Below are positions 8,724 to 18,779 of a DNA stretch of 64,000 nt, piece by piece; within the stretch, counting starts at the first letter, position 1; every line of letters starts with the position of its first letter. The notes under the pieces were generated by a model that saw nothing but the letters and a program-made list of their open reading frames with translations, did not search any database and was not told the origin of the DNA. The stretch comes from an uncultured Spirochaetaceae bacterium. Its GTDB lineage: Bacteria; Spirochaetota; Spirochaetia; Sphaerochaetales; Sphaerochaetaceae. A program made the translations under genes and the position numbers. The stretch spans positions 1 through 64,000 of the forward strand of contig CALXLD010000006.1 in the NCBI GenBank assembly GCA_944389105.1, in the 5' to 3' direction.

Positions 8724-9992
8724 ATGATTTCCCTAGAACCGAGAAAAATGAAAGGGACTATTGAGATTCCCGCTTCAAAAAGCCAGACAATAAGAGCATT
8801 CCTTATAGCTGCTGCAGCAAAAGGAAAATCAACAATACGCCATCCGCTTTTATCATCGGACACACTATCCTGCATAGAAGCAGTCAGAGCATTCGGTGCC
8901 AGAATCGCATTCAGCGATGATAAAAGCATCGCATATGTTGAATCAGATGGTTTTGCAGCCGCCTCCCCTGTCCACGTAGATGCAGGTAACAGCGGAACCA
9001 CAACATATCTTCTCCTGCCTATGGCTGCCTCACTTTCAGTACCTGTGACAATAACAGGTGATGAGCAGCTGAGGAAAAGACCTACAGGCCCTCTCAGAGA
9101 AGCCATAAAGGAAATGGGAGGAAAAGCAAGCGATGAGGATGGGAAACCTCCAATTACAGTCGAAGGTCCGCTCAGAGGAGGCCATGTCTCAATTGAATGC
9201 AGGACAAGCCAGTATCTTTCAGGGCTGCTCCTGGCTTCCCCGCTTGCTGAAGGAAAGACAACTATAGACTGCCCTCTCCTCTATGAAAAGCCATATGTAT
9301 CCCTTACACTTGGCTGGCTCGACAGGCAGGGAATCAGATACAGCATCTCCGACGACTATATGCATGCTGAAATCGAGGGTGGCCAGAGCTACAGGCCATT
9401 TGATGAATATATTAACGGCGATTTCTCCTCAGCTTCATTCTTCTTCGCAGCCGCAGCTGTATCAGGAAGCGCGATAACGGTAGTCGGGCTGGACAAGAAC
9501 GACCCTCAGGGCGACAAGGCGATACTCGGGATACTCAGGGAAATGGGATGCAGGGTAACCTGGGAAGGAAATGCAGTAACAGTCGAAGGCCCTGAAAAGC
9601 TCAGGGGAGGAGAATTCGATCTGAACGCCATTCCGGATACTCTTCCGATTCTTGCAGTAACAGCAGCCGCAGCCGTTGGAGACACCCATCTTACCAATGT
9701 CCCGCAGGCGAGGATCAAGGAAACTGACAGGATCAGATGCATGAGGGAAAACCTTGAACGCCTTGGCGTAAAAGTAGAGGAAGAAGATGACGGGCTGCTG
9801 ATCCACGGTACTGGAAGAATCTGCGGAGGAATGGTAAAAGGCTATTCAGATCACAGGATAATAATGGCCTCTGCAATTGCCTCAGCAGCTGCGGATGGTC
9901 CGATCACAATAGATGACGAGAAGGCCGCGGCAGTAACATTCCCGACATTCTTCGAACTTCTAGAAACAATAAGGGAGGTAGAAAAAGGATGA
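8724..9992 (+). CDS. aroA: 3-phosphoshikimate 1-carboxyvinyltransferase (EPSP synthase)
   Basis: A 422-residue EPSP synthase, the sixth step of the shikimate pathway, joining phosphoenolpyruvate to shikimate 3-phosphate in the cytoplasm. The N-terminal S-K-S-Q-T-I-R-A (usually S-K-S), the G-N-S-G-T-T loop near 90, and R-I-K-E-T-D-R-I near 335 are the family hallmarks. It opens a four-gene run with 4-nt overlaps (aroA, threonine aldolase, EFR1, MalY/PatB). No other shikimate gene is present in the window. Confidence 0.95.
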   Translation: MISLEPRKMKGTIEIPASKSQTIRAFLIAAAAKGKSTIRHPLLSSDTLSCIEAVRAFGARIAFSDDKSIAYVESDGFAAASPVHVDAGNSGTTTYLLLPMAASLSVPVTITGDEQLRKRPTGPLREAIKEMGGKASDEDGKPPITVEGPLRGGHVSIECRTSQYLSGLLLASPLAEGKTTIDCPLLYEKPYVSLTLGWLDRQGIRYSISDDYMHAEIEGGQSYRPFDEYINGDFSSASFFFAAAAVSGSAITVVGLDKNDPQGDKAILGILREMGCRVTWEGNAVTVEGPEKLRGGEFDLNAIPDTLPILAVTAAAAVGDTHLTNVPQARIKETDRIRCMRENLERLGVKVEEEDDGLLIHGTGRICGGMVKGYSDHRIIMASAIASAAADGPITIDDEKAAAVTFPTFFELLETIREVEKG

Positions 9993-11002
9993 AGGATTTC
10001 AGATCTGATACATTCACACAGCCTACAGAAGGAATGAGAAAGGCTATGTATCTTGCAGAAACCGGGGACGATGTCTACAGAGAAGATGCTACAGCTGAAA
10101 AACTCCAGAGAATCGCAGAGGAATTAACGGGCAAGGAGGAATCACTCATAGTCTCTTCAGGCTGCATGGGGAATCTCATCCCGCTGATGATAAAAGGCGG
10201 AAGGGGCATGGAAGTCCTATGCGCGGAGGAAGCTCATATAGTCCGTCATGAGATAGGAGCTGTATCATCTCTTGCTGGAACGCTTCCAGTAGCAATTCCT
10301 TCAGATAATGGCATACTCCGCCCTGAAGATGTTGAAAGCAATATCCATGGCTATGCCTATGATATGTCAGAGACAGCAATAATCGAGACTGAGAATACAA
10401 CATCAGGTCTTGTCTACCCTCTTTCCACGCTCCGCAGCATCAAGGACATAGCGGAAAAGCATAACCTCTGGGTTCACCTTGATGGAGCCAGGATATTCAA
10501 TGCCTCGGTCGAGTCAGGGGTTCCTGTGAAGGACTATGCGGCAACATCCGACGATATGACATTCTGTCTTTCAAAAGGATTAGGATGCCCTGCATTCTCG
10601 GTTCTCTCATCTACAAAGGAATTCATAAAAGAGGCCAGAAGACTCAGGAAGCTTCTCGGCGGAGGCATGAGGCAGATCGGAATATTCGCTGCAGCTGGAA
10701 TATATGCGCTTGAGAACAATATCGCAAGGCTTAAGGAGGATCATGAGCATAGAGCGGCAATATCGGAAGCCCTCGCTTCCACAGGCTGGGCTGACATAAA
10801 GATATCATCAACGAACATGATCTTCTTCACATCACGCTATCCGATGCAGAACATAATCAAAGCATTCAGGCAAAGAGGTGTCCTCTTCCTGGAAGATGCA
10901 GGCATGGGGAGAATCGTAACTTCCCTCAACGTAACAGATCAGGACACCGAGGATACTGTAAGGATCATAAAAGAAATCGACGAAAAGGAGTTTCTGTCGT
11001 GA
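9989..11002 (+). CDS. ltaE: low-specificity L-threonine aldolase
   Basis: A 337-residue PLP enzyme of fold type I that cleaves threonine or allo-threonine to glycine and acetaldehyde. It begins with the family pattern F-R-S-D-T-F-T-Q-P-T and G-D-D-V-Y-x-E-D. The PLP-binding lysine lies in the C-L-S-K-G-L-G motif near residue 195, and the H-L-D-G-A-R-I-F-N motif precedes it. The start overlaps the aroA stop as ATGA. It belongs to a coupled operon with a second PLP enzyme (MalY/PatB), which suggests amino-acid degradation or interconversion. Confidence 0.9.
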   Translation: MKDFRSDTFTQPTEGMRKAMYLAETGDDVYREDATAEKLQRIAEELTGKEESLIVSSGCMGNLIPLMIKGGRGMEVLCAEEAHIVRHEIGAVSSLAGTLPVAIPSDNGILRPEDVESNIHGYAYDMSETAIIETENTTSGLVYPLSTLRSIKDIAEKHNLWVHLDGARIFNASVESGVPVKDYAATSDDMTFCLSKGLGCPAFSVLSSTKEFIKEARRLRKLLGGGMRQIGIFAAAGIYALENNIARLKEDHEHRAAISEALASTGWADIKISSTNMIFFTSRYPMQNIIKAFRQRGVLFLEDAGMGRIVTSLNVTDQDTEDTVRIIKEIDEKEFLS

Positions 11003-11760
11003 AGACTATAATCGCACTCCATACCGGGACAGGAAACAGCCTATATGCTGCTAGGAAAATACCAGATGCGGAGATACACTTCATTTCCGAGTTCCTATCA
11101 GGCAGATACACGCTTCCGGAAGATACAGAAAAGCTTGGGATAGTTTTCCCAGTATACTGCTGGGGACTTCCGTTCCCTGTCAGGGAATTCATAGACAAAT
11201 GCCTTGGGACAAGGGATAATTCATCACTGGGCTATGTTTTCGGAATTGCAACATGCGGAGCTTTTTCCCTCTACACTCTCCATGATCTGGCAATGTCGCT
11301 ATCAGATGCAGGAATCGCCCTCTCTTATGGCAATTCTGTAAAACTGCCGGATGCATACCTTCCCCTGAAGAAAAAAGCCGTAACCGATGAAGAAGCACGG
11401 AAACAGGCAGCAGAAGCTGAAGGAAAGCTATCGTCAATTGCTGATGATATAGAGCATGAGAAGATAAGAATCCCCAGAAGAGGCCCCGGCTGGAGGGTTA
11501 TCAGGAAGCTATCGGAAACAGCAATGAAGCCCAGAAGGAATCCCGCACTGAAGAGCAATGAAAACTGTATAGGATGCAGTACATGCGCTTCCATCTGTCC
11601 GATGGGCAATATCACCATCGAGAACTCAGGACCAGTATTCGGAGAGAACTGCATTTCCTGCTTTGCCTGCTACCACAGATGTCCTCACAATGGTATAGAC
11701 TATAAAGGAGCATCTGGCCAGTACAATGGCCTTGTTGATACAAAGGAGCTTATGAGATGA
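10999..11760 (+). CDS. EFR1-family flavodoxin/ferredoxin fusion protein
   Basis: A 253-residue electron-transfer protein. The N-terminal flavodoxin-like domain has a T-G-T-G-N-S phosphate-binding loop near residue 10. The C-terminal part carries two [4Fe-4S] ferredoxin motifs, C-I-G-C-S-T-C-x3-C-P near 192 and C-I-S-C-F-A-C-x3-C-P near 221. This is the architecture called EFR1, common in anaerobes; its redox partner is unknown. The GTG start overlaps the preceding TGA (GTGA), and its own stop overlaps the next ATG, so it is tightly coupled with the two flanking PLP enzymes. Confidence 0.88.
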   Translation: MKTIIALHTGTGNSLYAARKIPDAEIHFISEFLSGRYTLPEDTEKLGIVFPVYCWGLPFPVREFIDKCLGTRDNSSLGYVFGIATCGAFSLYTLHDLAMSLSDAGIALSYGNSVKLPDAYLPLKKKAVTDEEARKQAAEAEGKLSSIADDIEHEKIRIPRRGPGWRVIRKLSETAMKPRRNPALKSNENCIGCSTCASICPMGNITIENSGPVFGENCISCFACYHRCPHNGIDYKGASGQYNGLVDTKELMR

Positions 11761-12974
11761 ATTTTGACATTGCTGCGGATCGCCGCAACACGAACAGCAT
11801 CAAATGGAATAAGGAGGCAATCGAGAATATATCAGCAAATCCAGTCGCAGAACCATTCTGGGTAGCTGACATGGATTTCTATCCCGAAATGCATATACAG
11901 GAAGCCGGGAAAAGCCTTGCGGGACAGGGAATCTACGGCTATCCATCCTTTCCTAAGGATACCGCTGCCGTTTCCGCATGGCTAAGGACCAAGCATGGCT
12001 GGATCCTTCCTAAGGAGAAAATCGTTTTTGCACAGGGACTGCTTCATGCCCTCTCGCTTTCAATCAATATCTTTTCGGAAAAGGGAGCAAGAATACTGTC
12101 TCTTTCCCCGATGTACAGGCCGTTCAGGGAGATTCCGGCAAGAAATGAAAGAGAGCTTATAGAACACGACCTCGGATATGAAGATGGTTCCTTCTATCTT
12201 GATAGGGACCGCTTCGCTTCCGATATGGAAAAAGCAGATATCCTTATCTTCTGCTCTCCGCAGAATCCGTCGGGAATAGTATTCACGGAAGAAGAGCTTG
12301 CATTCGTGCTTGAAACCGCCAGGAAGAATCATGTCCTGGTAATTTCAGATGAAATCCACTCAGATCTTGCACATCCTGGCGCAAAACACATACCAATGGG
12401 ACTTGCAAACGAAAGAGTCGGAGCAGATTGCATCACTCTGTTCGCGCCTTCAAAGACCTTCAATATTGCTGGAGAACATTGTGCATTTGCAGTTTTCTCT
12501 GACAGCGAGATGGAAGAGAAGTTCAGGAAAGCCGAAAGCGCGCTCTGGCTTGATGAACCTGGCATATCAGCAGGAGAACTTGCATATGCAGCCTACACAA
12601 AGGGAAGCGAGTACAATAAGGCACTCTGCCGTTATCTTGGCGAAACAGCTGATGCAATGAGGAAATACCTTGAGACAAACTGTCCTGGGCTCAGGCTTGT
12701 GAATGGACAGGCTTCCTTTGTCACATTCATAGACTGTTCCGGGTATTACCAGAAAATCGAAGCTGAAGTCATCGGGCATCCCGAAAGATACAAAGGAGGA
12801 AACGGTGGAGGAATCCTCTCCCGCTTTTTCGGAGTAGCCGCAGGCGTTGCGATGAATGATGGCACATGGTTCGGAAGCAGCTGGTACAATTTCGTCCGCT
12901 TCAACTATGGCACATCAAGAGACAGGGTGATGAAAGCCCTTGAAAGAATGGTCAGAGCAGTGAAAGCCCTCTGA
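11757..12974 (+). CDS. MalY/PatB-family PLP-dependent C-S lyase or aminotransferase
   Basis: A 405-residue fold-type I PLP protein of the MalY/PatB family, which cleaves cystathionine or cysteine to thiol, ammonia and keto acid. The start (F-D-x(2)-A-D-R-R-N-T-N-S-I-K-W) matches the family pattern, P-F-W-V-A-D-M-D-F follows, S-D-E-I-H-S-D-L supplies the PLP-contacting aspartate, and the Schiff-base lysine is in A-P-S-K-T-F-N-I-A-G. The last gene of the aroA run, with an ATGA overlap upstream. Its 3' end overlaps the convergent addA gene by 23 nt, with no room for a terminator. Confidence 0.88.
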   Translation: MNFDIAADRRNTNSIKWNKEAIENISANPVAEPFWVADMDFYPEMHIQEAGKSLAGQGIYGYPSFPKDTAAVSAWLRTKHGWILPKEKIVFAQGLLHALSLSINIFSEKGARILSLSPMYRPFREIPARNERELIEHDLGYEDGSFYLDRDRFASDMEKADILIFCSPQNPSGIVFTEEELAFVLETARKNHVLVISDEIHSDLAHPGAKHIPMGLANERVGADCITLFAPSKTFNIAGEHCAFAVFSDSEMEEKFRKAESALWLDEPGISAGELAYAAYTKGSEYNKALCRYLGETADAMRKYLETNCPGLRLVNGQASFVTFIDCSGYYQKIEAEVIGHPERYKGGNGGGILSRFFGVAAGVAMNDGTWFGSSWYNFVRFNYGTSRDRVMKALERMVRAVKAL

Positions 12975-15900
12975 CGGGGTTCCCTGATTTATCAAGAGGA
13001 GTGCTTACCTTCCAGCCTCTTACATAGAGAAGGACGGCAAAGCACTTCTTTTTATATAGATCCTCCAATGCCTCTGCATATGCCATAATCTGGCTGCGAT
13101 GCACATTCTCATCCATAAATCTGTCAGTCTTGTAATCAACAACAAGATTGAAATCATCGGAGAATACCACAAGATCTGCAGCTCCTTCTGCCACCCCATC
13201 TTTCATAGGATAGTAGAATCTGACCTCCTCCTCGCACTTTCTGCCCTTTATCCACCGCTGGTAGAAAGGCGATGATACGAAGCCTTTCCTGATTTCTTCA
13301 AGGCACCTTATTATTCCATCGCGTTCCCATTCTTTAAGTTCCGCCGGGAAAGACAGAACTGCAGTGCTTTCCCTCAGCACGGCTTCCAGAACGCTGTGTA
13401 CCATTGTTCCGAACTCTGCCTGGATAGAATGAGAAGAGACTATATCATCAGCAGACAGACCAGGAAGCTTCTCTCCACCCGTACTTTCAGTGCTTCCAGC
13501 AGTTTCCTTGACAGCGAATCGATGTTCCTTATAAACCGGATCGGGAGCAACAGGAAGATCATACCATGCAATGCGCTCTTCATCCTTCCTTTCGTGGAAA
13601 AGCTCTTCGTCAGCTATGGATTCAATCTCCAGTGCATTGATATCAATTCCTTCCTGATAAATATCCAGAAGCGATGTTCCAGTTCTCCTTGTCCTCATGT
13701 GAGCTGTGATTATAAGATGGTCCACAGCCCTTGTAAGCGCTACATATAAAAGCCTTCTAAGCTCCGCTTCTTCCCTTCTCTTCCTGTACTCAGCAATCTC
13801 TCTTATGATCAGATTCCCACCATTTGCCAGATCGGGCATTATGAATGGATTGATTCCTTCAAGAGCAATCAGCCTGGACCTGGAAGCCTGATTACCAGAA
13901 CCATGATCAGCATCCGAGAGGAAGACTATCGGGAACTGAAGCCCCTTTGATCTATGTATTGTCATTATCTGCACGCCATCGGCAGCAAGATGCTGCACTG
14001 AGGCATTTCTAAGCTTCTCGGGCTGGCCGATAAGCGGCCTTAGATAATCCAGGAACGATACTAGGGAACGATTGCTGGCATCATAGGCAGAAGCGGCCGC
14101 CCAGATATAACCAAAATGCTCTGCATAGGAAGAAAGATATGGAGAAGAATCAAGATAGGTATTATAGCCGCTTTCATAGAAAAGCCTGGAAAGTATCTCG
14201 GTTATTCTCCTTCTGCCGACCAATGCCCTCAGTTCAGCATACAGGGCTTTCAATGCATGATAGGATTCATTGTCACTTTCGCTTGAGAAAACAGGATCCG
14301 ATAAAAACGAATACTCTCCGCCATCCGCCAGCGAAAGAAGCCCCTCATCGGAAATCCTGGCAAAAGGAGAACGGAGAACAGCCATGAAAGCCAGCTTGTC
14401 TTCCGGATATATCAGAAGCTGGAGAAAGGCATAGATATCCCAGCCTACACCTTCGATTGTCACGGATGTACTTTCCTGAACAACATATGGGATCCCATAA
14501 AGCCGGAAAGCCCTTTCAATAGGCATCTGAGGAGCAGTTGTTCTGAGGAGTACGGCAATATCGCCGAAAACAGGGCGCCTCACACCTCCTTTTCCATCGG
14601 AGACCAGGCATTCGTCAGACGAGGTTATCTCAAGAATCCTGCGTGCAATATAGACTGCTTCTGAATCAGCACCGCCTGCAATACCCTCCTCGTCCGGAGA
14701 AGAGGCTAACGCACACTCAATCAATGGACTGATCCCAGCTGTCGCCTCCCTAGCTCTTATCGGCTCTGCCTCCGCATAGAATGAGGTATATCTCTCTCCT
14801 GTGAATGTTTCCATGAATCTTTCTTTCTGAAGATCTTCATCGGAAAGTCCTGAGGCAAACACACCTTCAAACACCTTATTAAAGTGATTAATCAGCGCTG
14901 GTTCGGAACGATAATTTGCTGATAATGATAAATTCAATCCTCCAATTGCCTTGATATCATTCTTGAGTGAACGGAATACCGAAACATCAGCACCGCGGAA
15001 ATAATAGATGGACTGCTTATCATCACCGACGAAGAAAAGCTTATCGGCAGCAAGCATTCCGATAGGAGGAATACCAGGTGAATGTACATCCTGCCGTTCT
15101 GCAAGAAGATACAGGAGATCTCTCTGCCTGCCATTGTTATCCTGGAACTCATCGACCATTATGTACTTATACTTCGCCTTGTAATAATTACGGACATCCA
15201 TATTGGAAAGCAGGACCTCCCTGCAGAGGGATTCTGTATCCCGATAAGAAAGAAGGCCAAGCGTTCTCTTCCTGATCTGAAAGGCTTCGATAAAAGCTGC
15301 AAGCACATCACTTACAGCGGCGGCATCCTCAGTTGTCCTCATCAGATCGGAAAACCCACCCAGAGTTTCAAAGTACCCCTTCACATCATTTTCCTTTATG
15401 AAATTCCTTATTTCTGCATCCGATGCTTTCCTGAGCTTATTCAGGTTAAAGACCGGAAGCGATAAGAAGTCCTCTGCTCTATACGCCTCAAGGGCCTTAA
15501 GAATCTCAGCATGCTGTCCGTTTGAAGGATTCTCATCATCAAGGGAAGCAAGCGAGGAGAATATGAAATCTGCTTTTGCACCAAGCTGCTCCTCCCTCAG
15601 CAGATCGATGAATTTAAGGTACGATGATGTGTTCTGTGCACTATAAAAGGAAGTAAGGACATCCGTCCTGTTCATTGCAATCTCCGAGAAAACCGCAAAG
15701 AGCTCATCTGTCCGATAAAGACTGGACAGAACCATGAAACCACGCTGGAGATCTTCCCTGTCCTGTATCTCTTCATAGACAGCACGCACAAGGTCATCTG
15801 CTGCAGCCTCATCGGCTTCCAGAGACTGGAAATCCCTTGTTATCCCGAACCTGAGAGAATCCGTTCTTGCAATCTCGCTCCAGAATGAATCCATTGTGGA

Positions 15901-16212
15901 AATTCTGGACCTGGGGAATCTTTCATTCAGTTCTTCTGCGATTCTCTCATCATTCCTGGAGGCTATCGACAGAAGAGAATAAATACGTTCGTACATCTCC
16001 GCAGCGGCTTTCCTAGTGAATGTCAGAGTAAGGATTTCATCGGCATGGGCCTTTCCATCAAGGACAAGACGTACGAAGCGGAGAGACAGAACAGTGGTCT
16101 TTCCAGAACCAGCACCCGCAGATACAACTGCGGAAGTATCTGCAAGTATCGCAGCAAGCTGTTCATCGGAGGCTTTTCTGCCAACCATATCAAGCAGTTC
16201 TTCAAATTTCAT
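12952..16212 (-). CDS. addA: AddA: helicase-nuclease subunit A of the AddAB double-strand-break repair complex
   Basis: A 1086-residue UvrD-like helicase with a C-terminal RecB-type nuclease. Walker A is S-A-G-A-G-S-G-K-T near 30, Walker B is V-D-E-F-Q-D-N near 350, and the nuclease motif V-D-Y-K-T-D-R is near 1030. AddAB resects DNA ends and loads RecA. The ATG at 16212 overlaps the addB stop as ATGA and is preferred over an in-frame ATG 24 nt upstream; a run of AGGAGG lies 11 nt before it. Its order after addB is the usual one. Confidence 0.92.
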   Translation of the reverse strand: MKFEELLDMVGRKASDEQLAAILADTSAVVSAGAGSGKTTVLSLRFVRLVLDGKAHADEILTLTFTRKAAAEMYERIYSLLSIASRNDERIAEELNERFPRSRISTMDSFWSEIARTDSLRFGITRDFQSLEADEAAADDLVRAVYEEIQDREDLQRGFMVLSSLYRTDELFAVFSEIAMNRTDVLTSFYSAQNTSSYLKFIDLLREEQLGAKADFIFSSLASLDDENPSNGQHAEILKALEAYRAEDFLSLPVFNLNKLRKASDAEIRNFIKENDVKGYFETLGGFSDLMRTTEDAAAVSDVLAAFIEAFQIRKRTLGLLSYRDTESLCREVLLSNMDVRNYYKAKYKYIMVDEFQDNNGRQRDLLYLLAERQDVHSPGIPPIGMLAADKLFFVGDDKQSIYYFRGADVSVFRSLKNDIKAIGGLNLSLSANYRSEPALINHFNKVFEGVFASGLSDEDLQKERFMETFTGERYTSFYAEAEPIRAREATAGISPLIECALASSPDEEGIAGGADSEAVYIARRILEITSSDECLVSDGKGGVRRPVFGDIAVLLRTTAPQMPIERAFRLYGIPYVVQESTSVTIEGVGWDIYAFLQLLIYPEDKLAFMAVLRSPFARISDEGLLSLADGGEYSFLSDPVFSSESDNESYHALKALYAELRALVGRRRITEILSRLFYESGYNTYLDSSPYLSSYAEHFGYIWAAASAYDASNRSLVSFLDYLRPLIGQPEKLRNASVQHLAADGVQIMTIHRSKGLQFPIVFLSDADHGSGNQASRSRLIALEGINPFIMPDLANGGNLIIREIAEYRKRREEAELRRLLYVALTRAVDHLIITAHMRTRRTGTSLLDIYQEGIDINALEIESIADEELFHERKDEERIAWYDLPVAPDPVYKEHRFAVKETAGSTESTGGEKLPGLSADDIVSSHSIQAEFGTMVHSVLEAVLRESTAVLSFPAELKEWERDGIIRCLEEIRKGFVSSPFYQRWIKGRKCEEEVRFYYPMKDGVAEGAADLVVFSDDFNLVVDYKTDRFMDENVHRSQIMAYAEALEDLYKKKCFAVLLYVRGWKVSTPLDKSGNPVRGLSLL

Positions 16213-18758
16213 CTTACGCTGAACCTCCTCCTGCATATGCCTTTGTAGATGCAGCCTCTGCAGTTGATATCATTAGCTATTGCATGCCAGTCGCCCGCAG
16301 AGATCCCGCATGCGGCTTTCCTGAGATCCTCCCTGAGCACATCTTTCTCAGGAGCTGGAGACGACTGGGAGAATTTCCCATCAAGGAGGGAAATGAAATA
16401 AGAGTCGGAAACAGGAAGAGAGAAACTCTCATCCTCATCGATCAGCATTCTGTATATATGGAACTGAACGCTTTTTTCTCTCTTGAGGTCATTTTTAAAG
16501 GCACGCCCTTTTTTATAATCATAGACAACATAAGACGAGCCATCGGAAGACAGAGCAATTCTATCAACCCTGCCATCAAGCGTAAAACCATCATCGGGAA
16601 AAGATCTTACTATCTTCTCTTCAAGCCCTCTTTTATCGGGAAGAGGTACTGAAATCTGATCCATCCTTCTTACAGCATTCTCAAGCGTACCAAGATATCT
16701 GGCCTTAAGATAGCTGACAAGGAAAGCAGTAGGTCTTGATGCAGAAAGAGGCATATCCTTTCCATCGGTACTCTTGCCGCTGCTCCAAAGGGACATCTCC
16801 TCATCAAACAATCTCGGAATATCATTCTCAGGACTCCTGCAGTCTTCTCTATAATACCTTTCGAGTATGCTGTGAAGCCTTGATCCTATTTCAAGATGAT
16901 CCATATCCACAGGTTCATAAGACGGAAGATTGCGAAGTGAGAAGAAATACTGCAGCGCATATTGGTAAGGACACCTTACATATACGTTATATGATGAGTA
17001 GGAAAGAGTTACAGGAAGAGAGGATTTCCTTCCCTTCATAATGTAAGTCATATCATCTTCTTTAGATCTTCTCTTTAGTGAGGAGTGCTTAGCATTATCC
17101 GAAGCAAGCTTCTGCAGCGGCATTATCGAACGGGGAATTCCTCCAGTCTCTTCCATGAGTATAGGATCATCCTGATCAGGCTTTCTGCTCTCCGCCTCCT
17201 GCAGCATAAAAGTCATCGGGAGAGAGAACCCTGCATATGTTTCATAGGATGCAGAAATGCTGAGATTTTCTGACATGGCACTGTACAGTGACAGCAATGT
17301 CCTGGTTATATCAGTCTCATCCCGTTCAGATGAAAGCTCATAATCGGAAAGGAAAGAAGCTTTCCTTACCATCTGGGTACCTTCTTTCTCATTCAGACCT
17401 ATTATGAATCTGTACCTGAATGGTACTGCCGCATCCTGGGTAAAAGGATACACAGCAGCTCCCTTGGTCCTATCCCGCGGAACATATTTAAGTTTCCCAA
17501 GATATGAAATGAAAAGCGGGAACAATGGCTCTCCTGCTGAAAAGCCATGAGCGGAGGCTTCTGCAGCTGTCTGCAGAAAATCCGAAAGCGCCTTCATCGT
17601 AAATGAATAGACAGCCTCATCCTCGCTGTTCCCATGGAACTCTTCTTCTGCAAGGAGAGAAGACATAAGGACATGTATGTAGCTTTCTATCTTCTCCGGC
17701 CTTGTCTCAGACATGAGTTTATCGAGTGTAAATCGGAGAGCTCTGTAATATTCCTGCCCACAGCTCTTTGGAAGCTTCATATATCTGTCCGAATTTCTAT
17801 CAGGGGCACTTGTGATGGAGAACCCGACTGCAGCCGAGATAAAAGCTCTCATTACCGCAGGTTCCTTGAAAGGAATTGCAGGATTCAGCATGAATGACTT
17901 CAGCGAATCCAGGGAATATGAGGAACTGTAGATTTCAGAAAGCGAGGAAAGGAAAGAAGCTGCGGATGCTGAAATCACTGATATGCCTTCCCTGAAATCA
18001 AGGGGAATCCCAAATAAATACGCTTCATGCTCAAGATATGGTCTGATCCGTTCAAGAGAAGCAGAAGAGATTGCGATTTCATCAAGTGACACACCTTGCT
18101 CTGTAAGCTTTCTGATCTCAAGGAACAAGGAACGTATTTCGCTTTTCTCGTTTGAATAGACAGCAAGGCGCGGGATATCGGAGGAAATGCTATCAGCAAT
18201 CTCTATATACGGAGCATCCTTAAGAGCTTTGACAAGTCTATCTTCCTTAGGAAATGCCGATGGCATAACCAGAACATAGCTGGTGTCCATTGTCCGCGGT
18301 ATGGAAAACTCAGTAAATGAACTCTCATACAGTCCCATTGAATCAAGGAACCTGCCATATTCCTTTCTGAGAAGCTTCAGATCAGCTTCTGCCTCCCGGC
18401 TTTTCTTCGGAAGGGAAATTGCATCTTCCAGAGATGGGAGTATAGGGCAGAAAAAAGAAGCAAGGCGTGCCTTGATTTCCGGATACCCGGGAGACACAAA
18501 GTACCCAAGCTGATCTGCAAGCACAGCTGAAATATACGAGGAAAACAGCAGCCGGCCATCATCTCCTATCTGTACTCTACCTGTTATTGATGGCATAAAA
18601 AGCGATGCAAAGCTATCAAAAGCAATGCATGATGAGGCAAGAAGCCCTCGTTTTCTCTCTAGAACATATCGAGTAGAGAACGCTCTAGCACTCTCTTCGG
18701 TCGGGAAAACAAGAGTCTTTCCGCTTTCCATCATATCCATTAGGTCTCTTTGCTTCAT
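16209..18758 (-). CDS. addB: AddB-like nuclease subunit of the AddAB complex
   Basis: An 849-residue PD-(D/E)XK protein. The C-terminal nuclease domain has G-S-R-L-H-S-I-L-E-R-Y near 640, the metal-binding G-R-V-D-R and V-Y-D-Y-K-K-G strands further on, and a closing iron-sulfur cysteine set (C-R-G-C-I-Y-K-G-I-C) whose first cysteine is in the V-R-C-P-Y-Q-Y segment. The N-terminal half is an inactivated helicase fold, as usual for AddB. The ATG at 18758 is preferred: TATAAT ends 6 nt before it, and translation from an upstream ATG would run through this promoter. Divergent from the CPBP gene with only 29 bp between start codons. Confidence 0.85.
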   Translation of the reverse strand: MKQRDLMDMMESGKTLVFPTEESARAFSTRYVLERKRGLLASSCIAFDSFASLFMPSITGRVQIGDDGRLLFSSYISAVLADQLGYFVSPGYPEIKARLASFFCPILPSLEDAISLPKKSREAEADLKLLRKEYGRFLDSMGLYESSFTEFSIPRTMDTSYVLVMPSAFPKEDRLVKALKDAPYIEIADSISSDIPRLAVYSNEKSEIRSLFLEIRKLTEQGVSLDEIAISSASLERIRPYLEHEAYLFGIPLDFREGISVISASAASFLSSLSEIYSSSYSLDSLKSFMLNPAIPFKEPAVMRAFISAAVGFSITSAPDRNSDRYMKLPKSCGQEYYRALRFTLDKLMSETRPEKIESYIHVLMSSLLAEEEFHGNSEDEAVYSFTMKALSDFLQTAAEASAHGFSAGEPLFPLFISYLGKLKYVPRDRTKGAAVYPFTQDAAVPFRYRFIIGLNEKEGTQMVRKASFLSDYELSSERDETDITRTLLSLYSAMSENLSISASYETYAGFSLPMTFMLQEAESRKPDQDDPILMEETGGIPRSIMPLQKLASDNAKHSSLKRRSKEDDMTYIMKGRKSSLPVTLSYSSYNVYVRCPYQYALQYFFSLRNLPSYEPVDMDHLEIGSRLHSILERYYREDCRSPENDIPRLFDEEMSLWSSGKSTDGKDMPLSASRPTAFLVSYLKARYLGTLENAVRRMDQISVPLPDKRGLEEKIVRSFPDDGFTLDGRVDRIALSSDGSSYVVYDYKKGRAFKNDLKREKSVQFHIYRMLIDEDESFSLPVSDSYFISLLDGKFSQSSPAPEKDVLREDLRKAACGISAGDWHAIANDINCRGCIYKGICRRRFSVR

Positions 18759-18779
18759 GAAGGGATTATAGGCTAAAAT
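18750..18779 (+). promoter_or_regulatory. CPBP gene promoter, -35 inside addB
   Basis: TTGCTT (18750-18755), an 18-bp spacer, then TAAAAT (18774-18779), ending 8 nt before the ATG at 18788. The -35 lies inside the first codons of addB. Confidence 0.55.
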
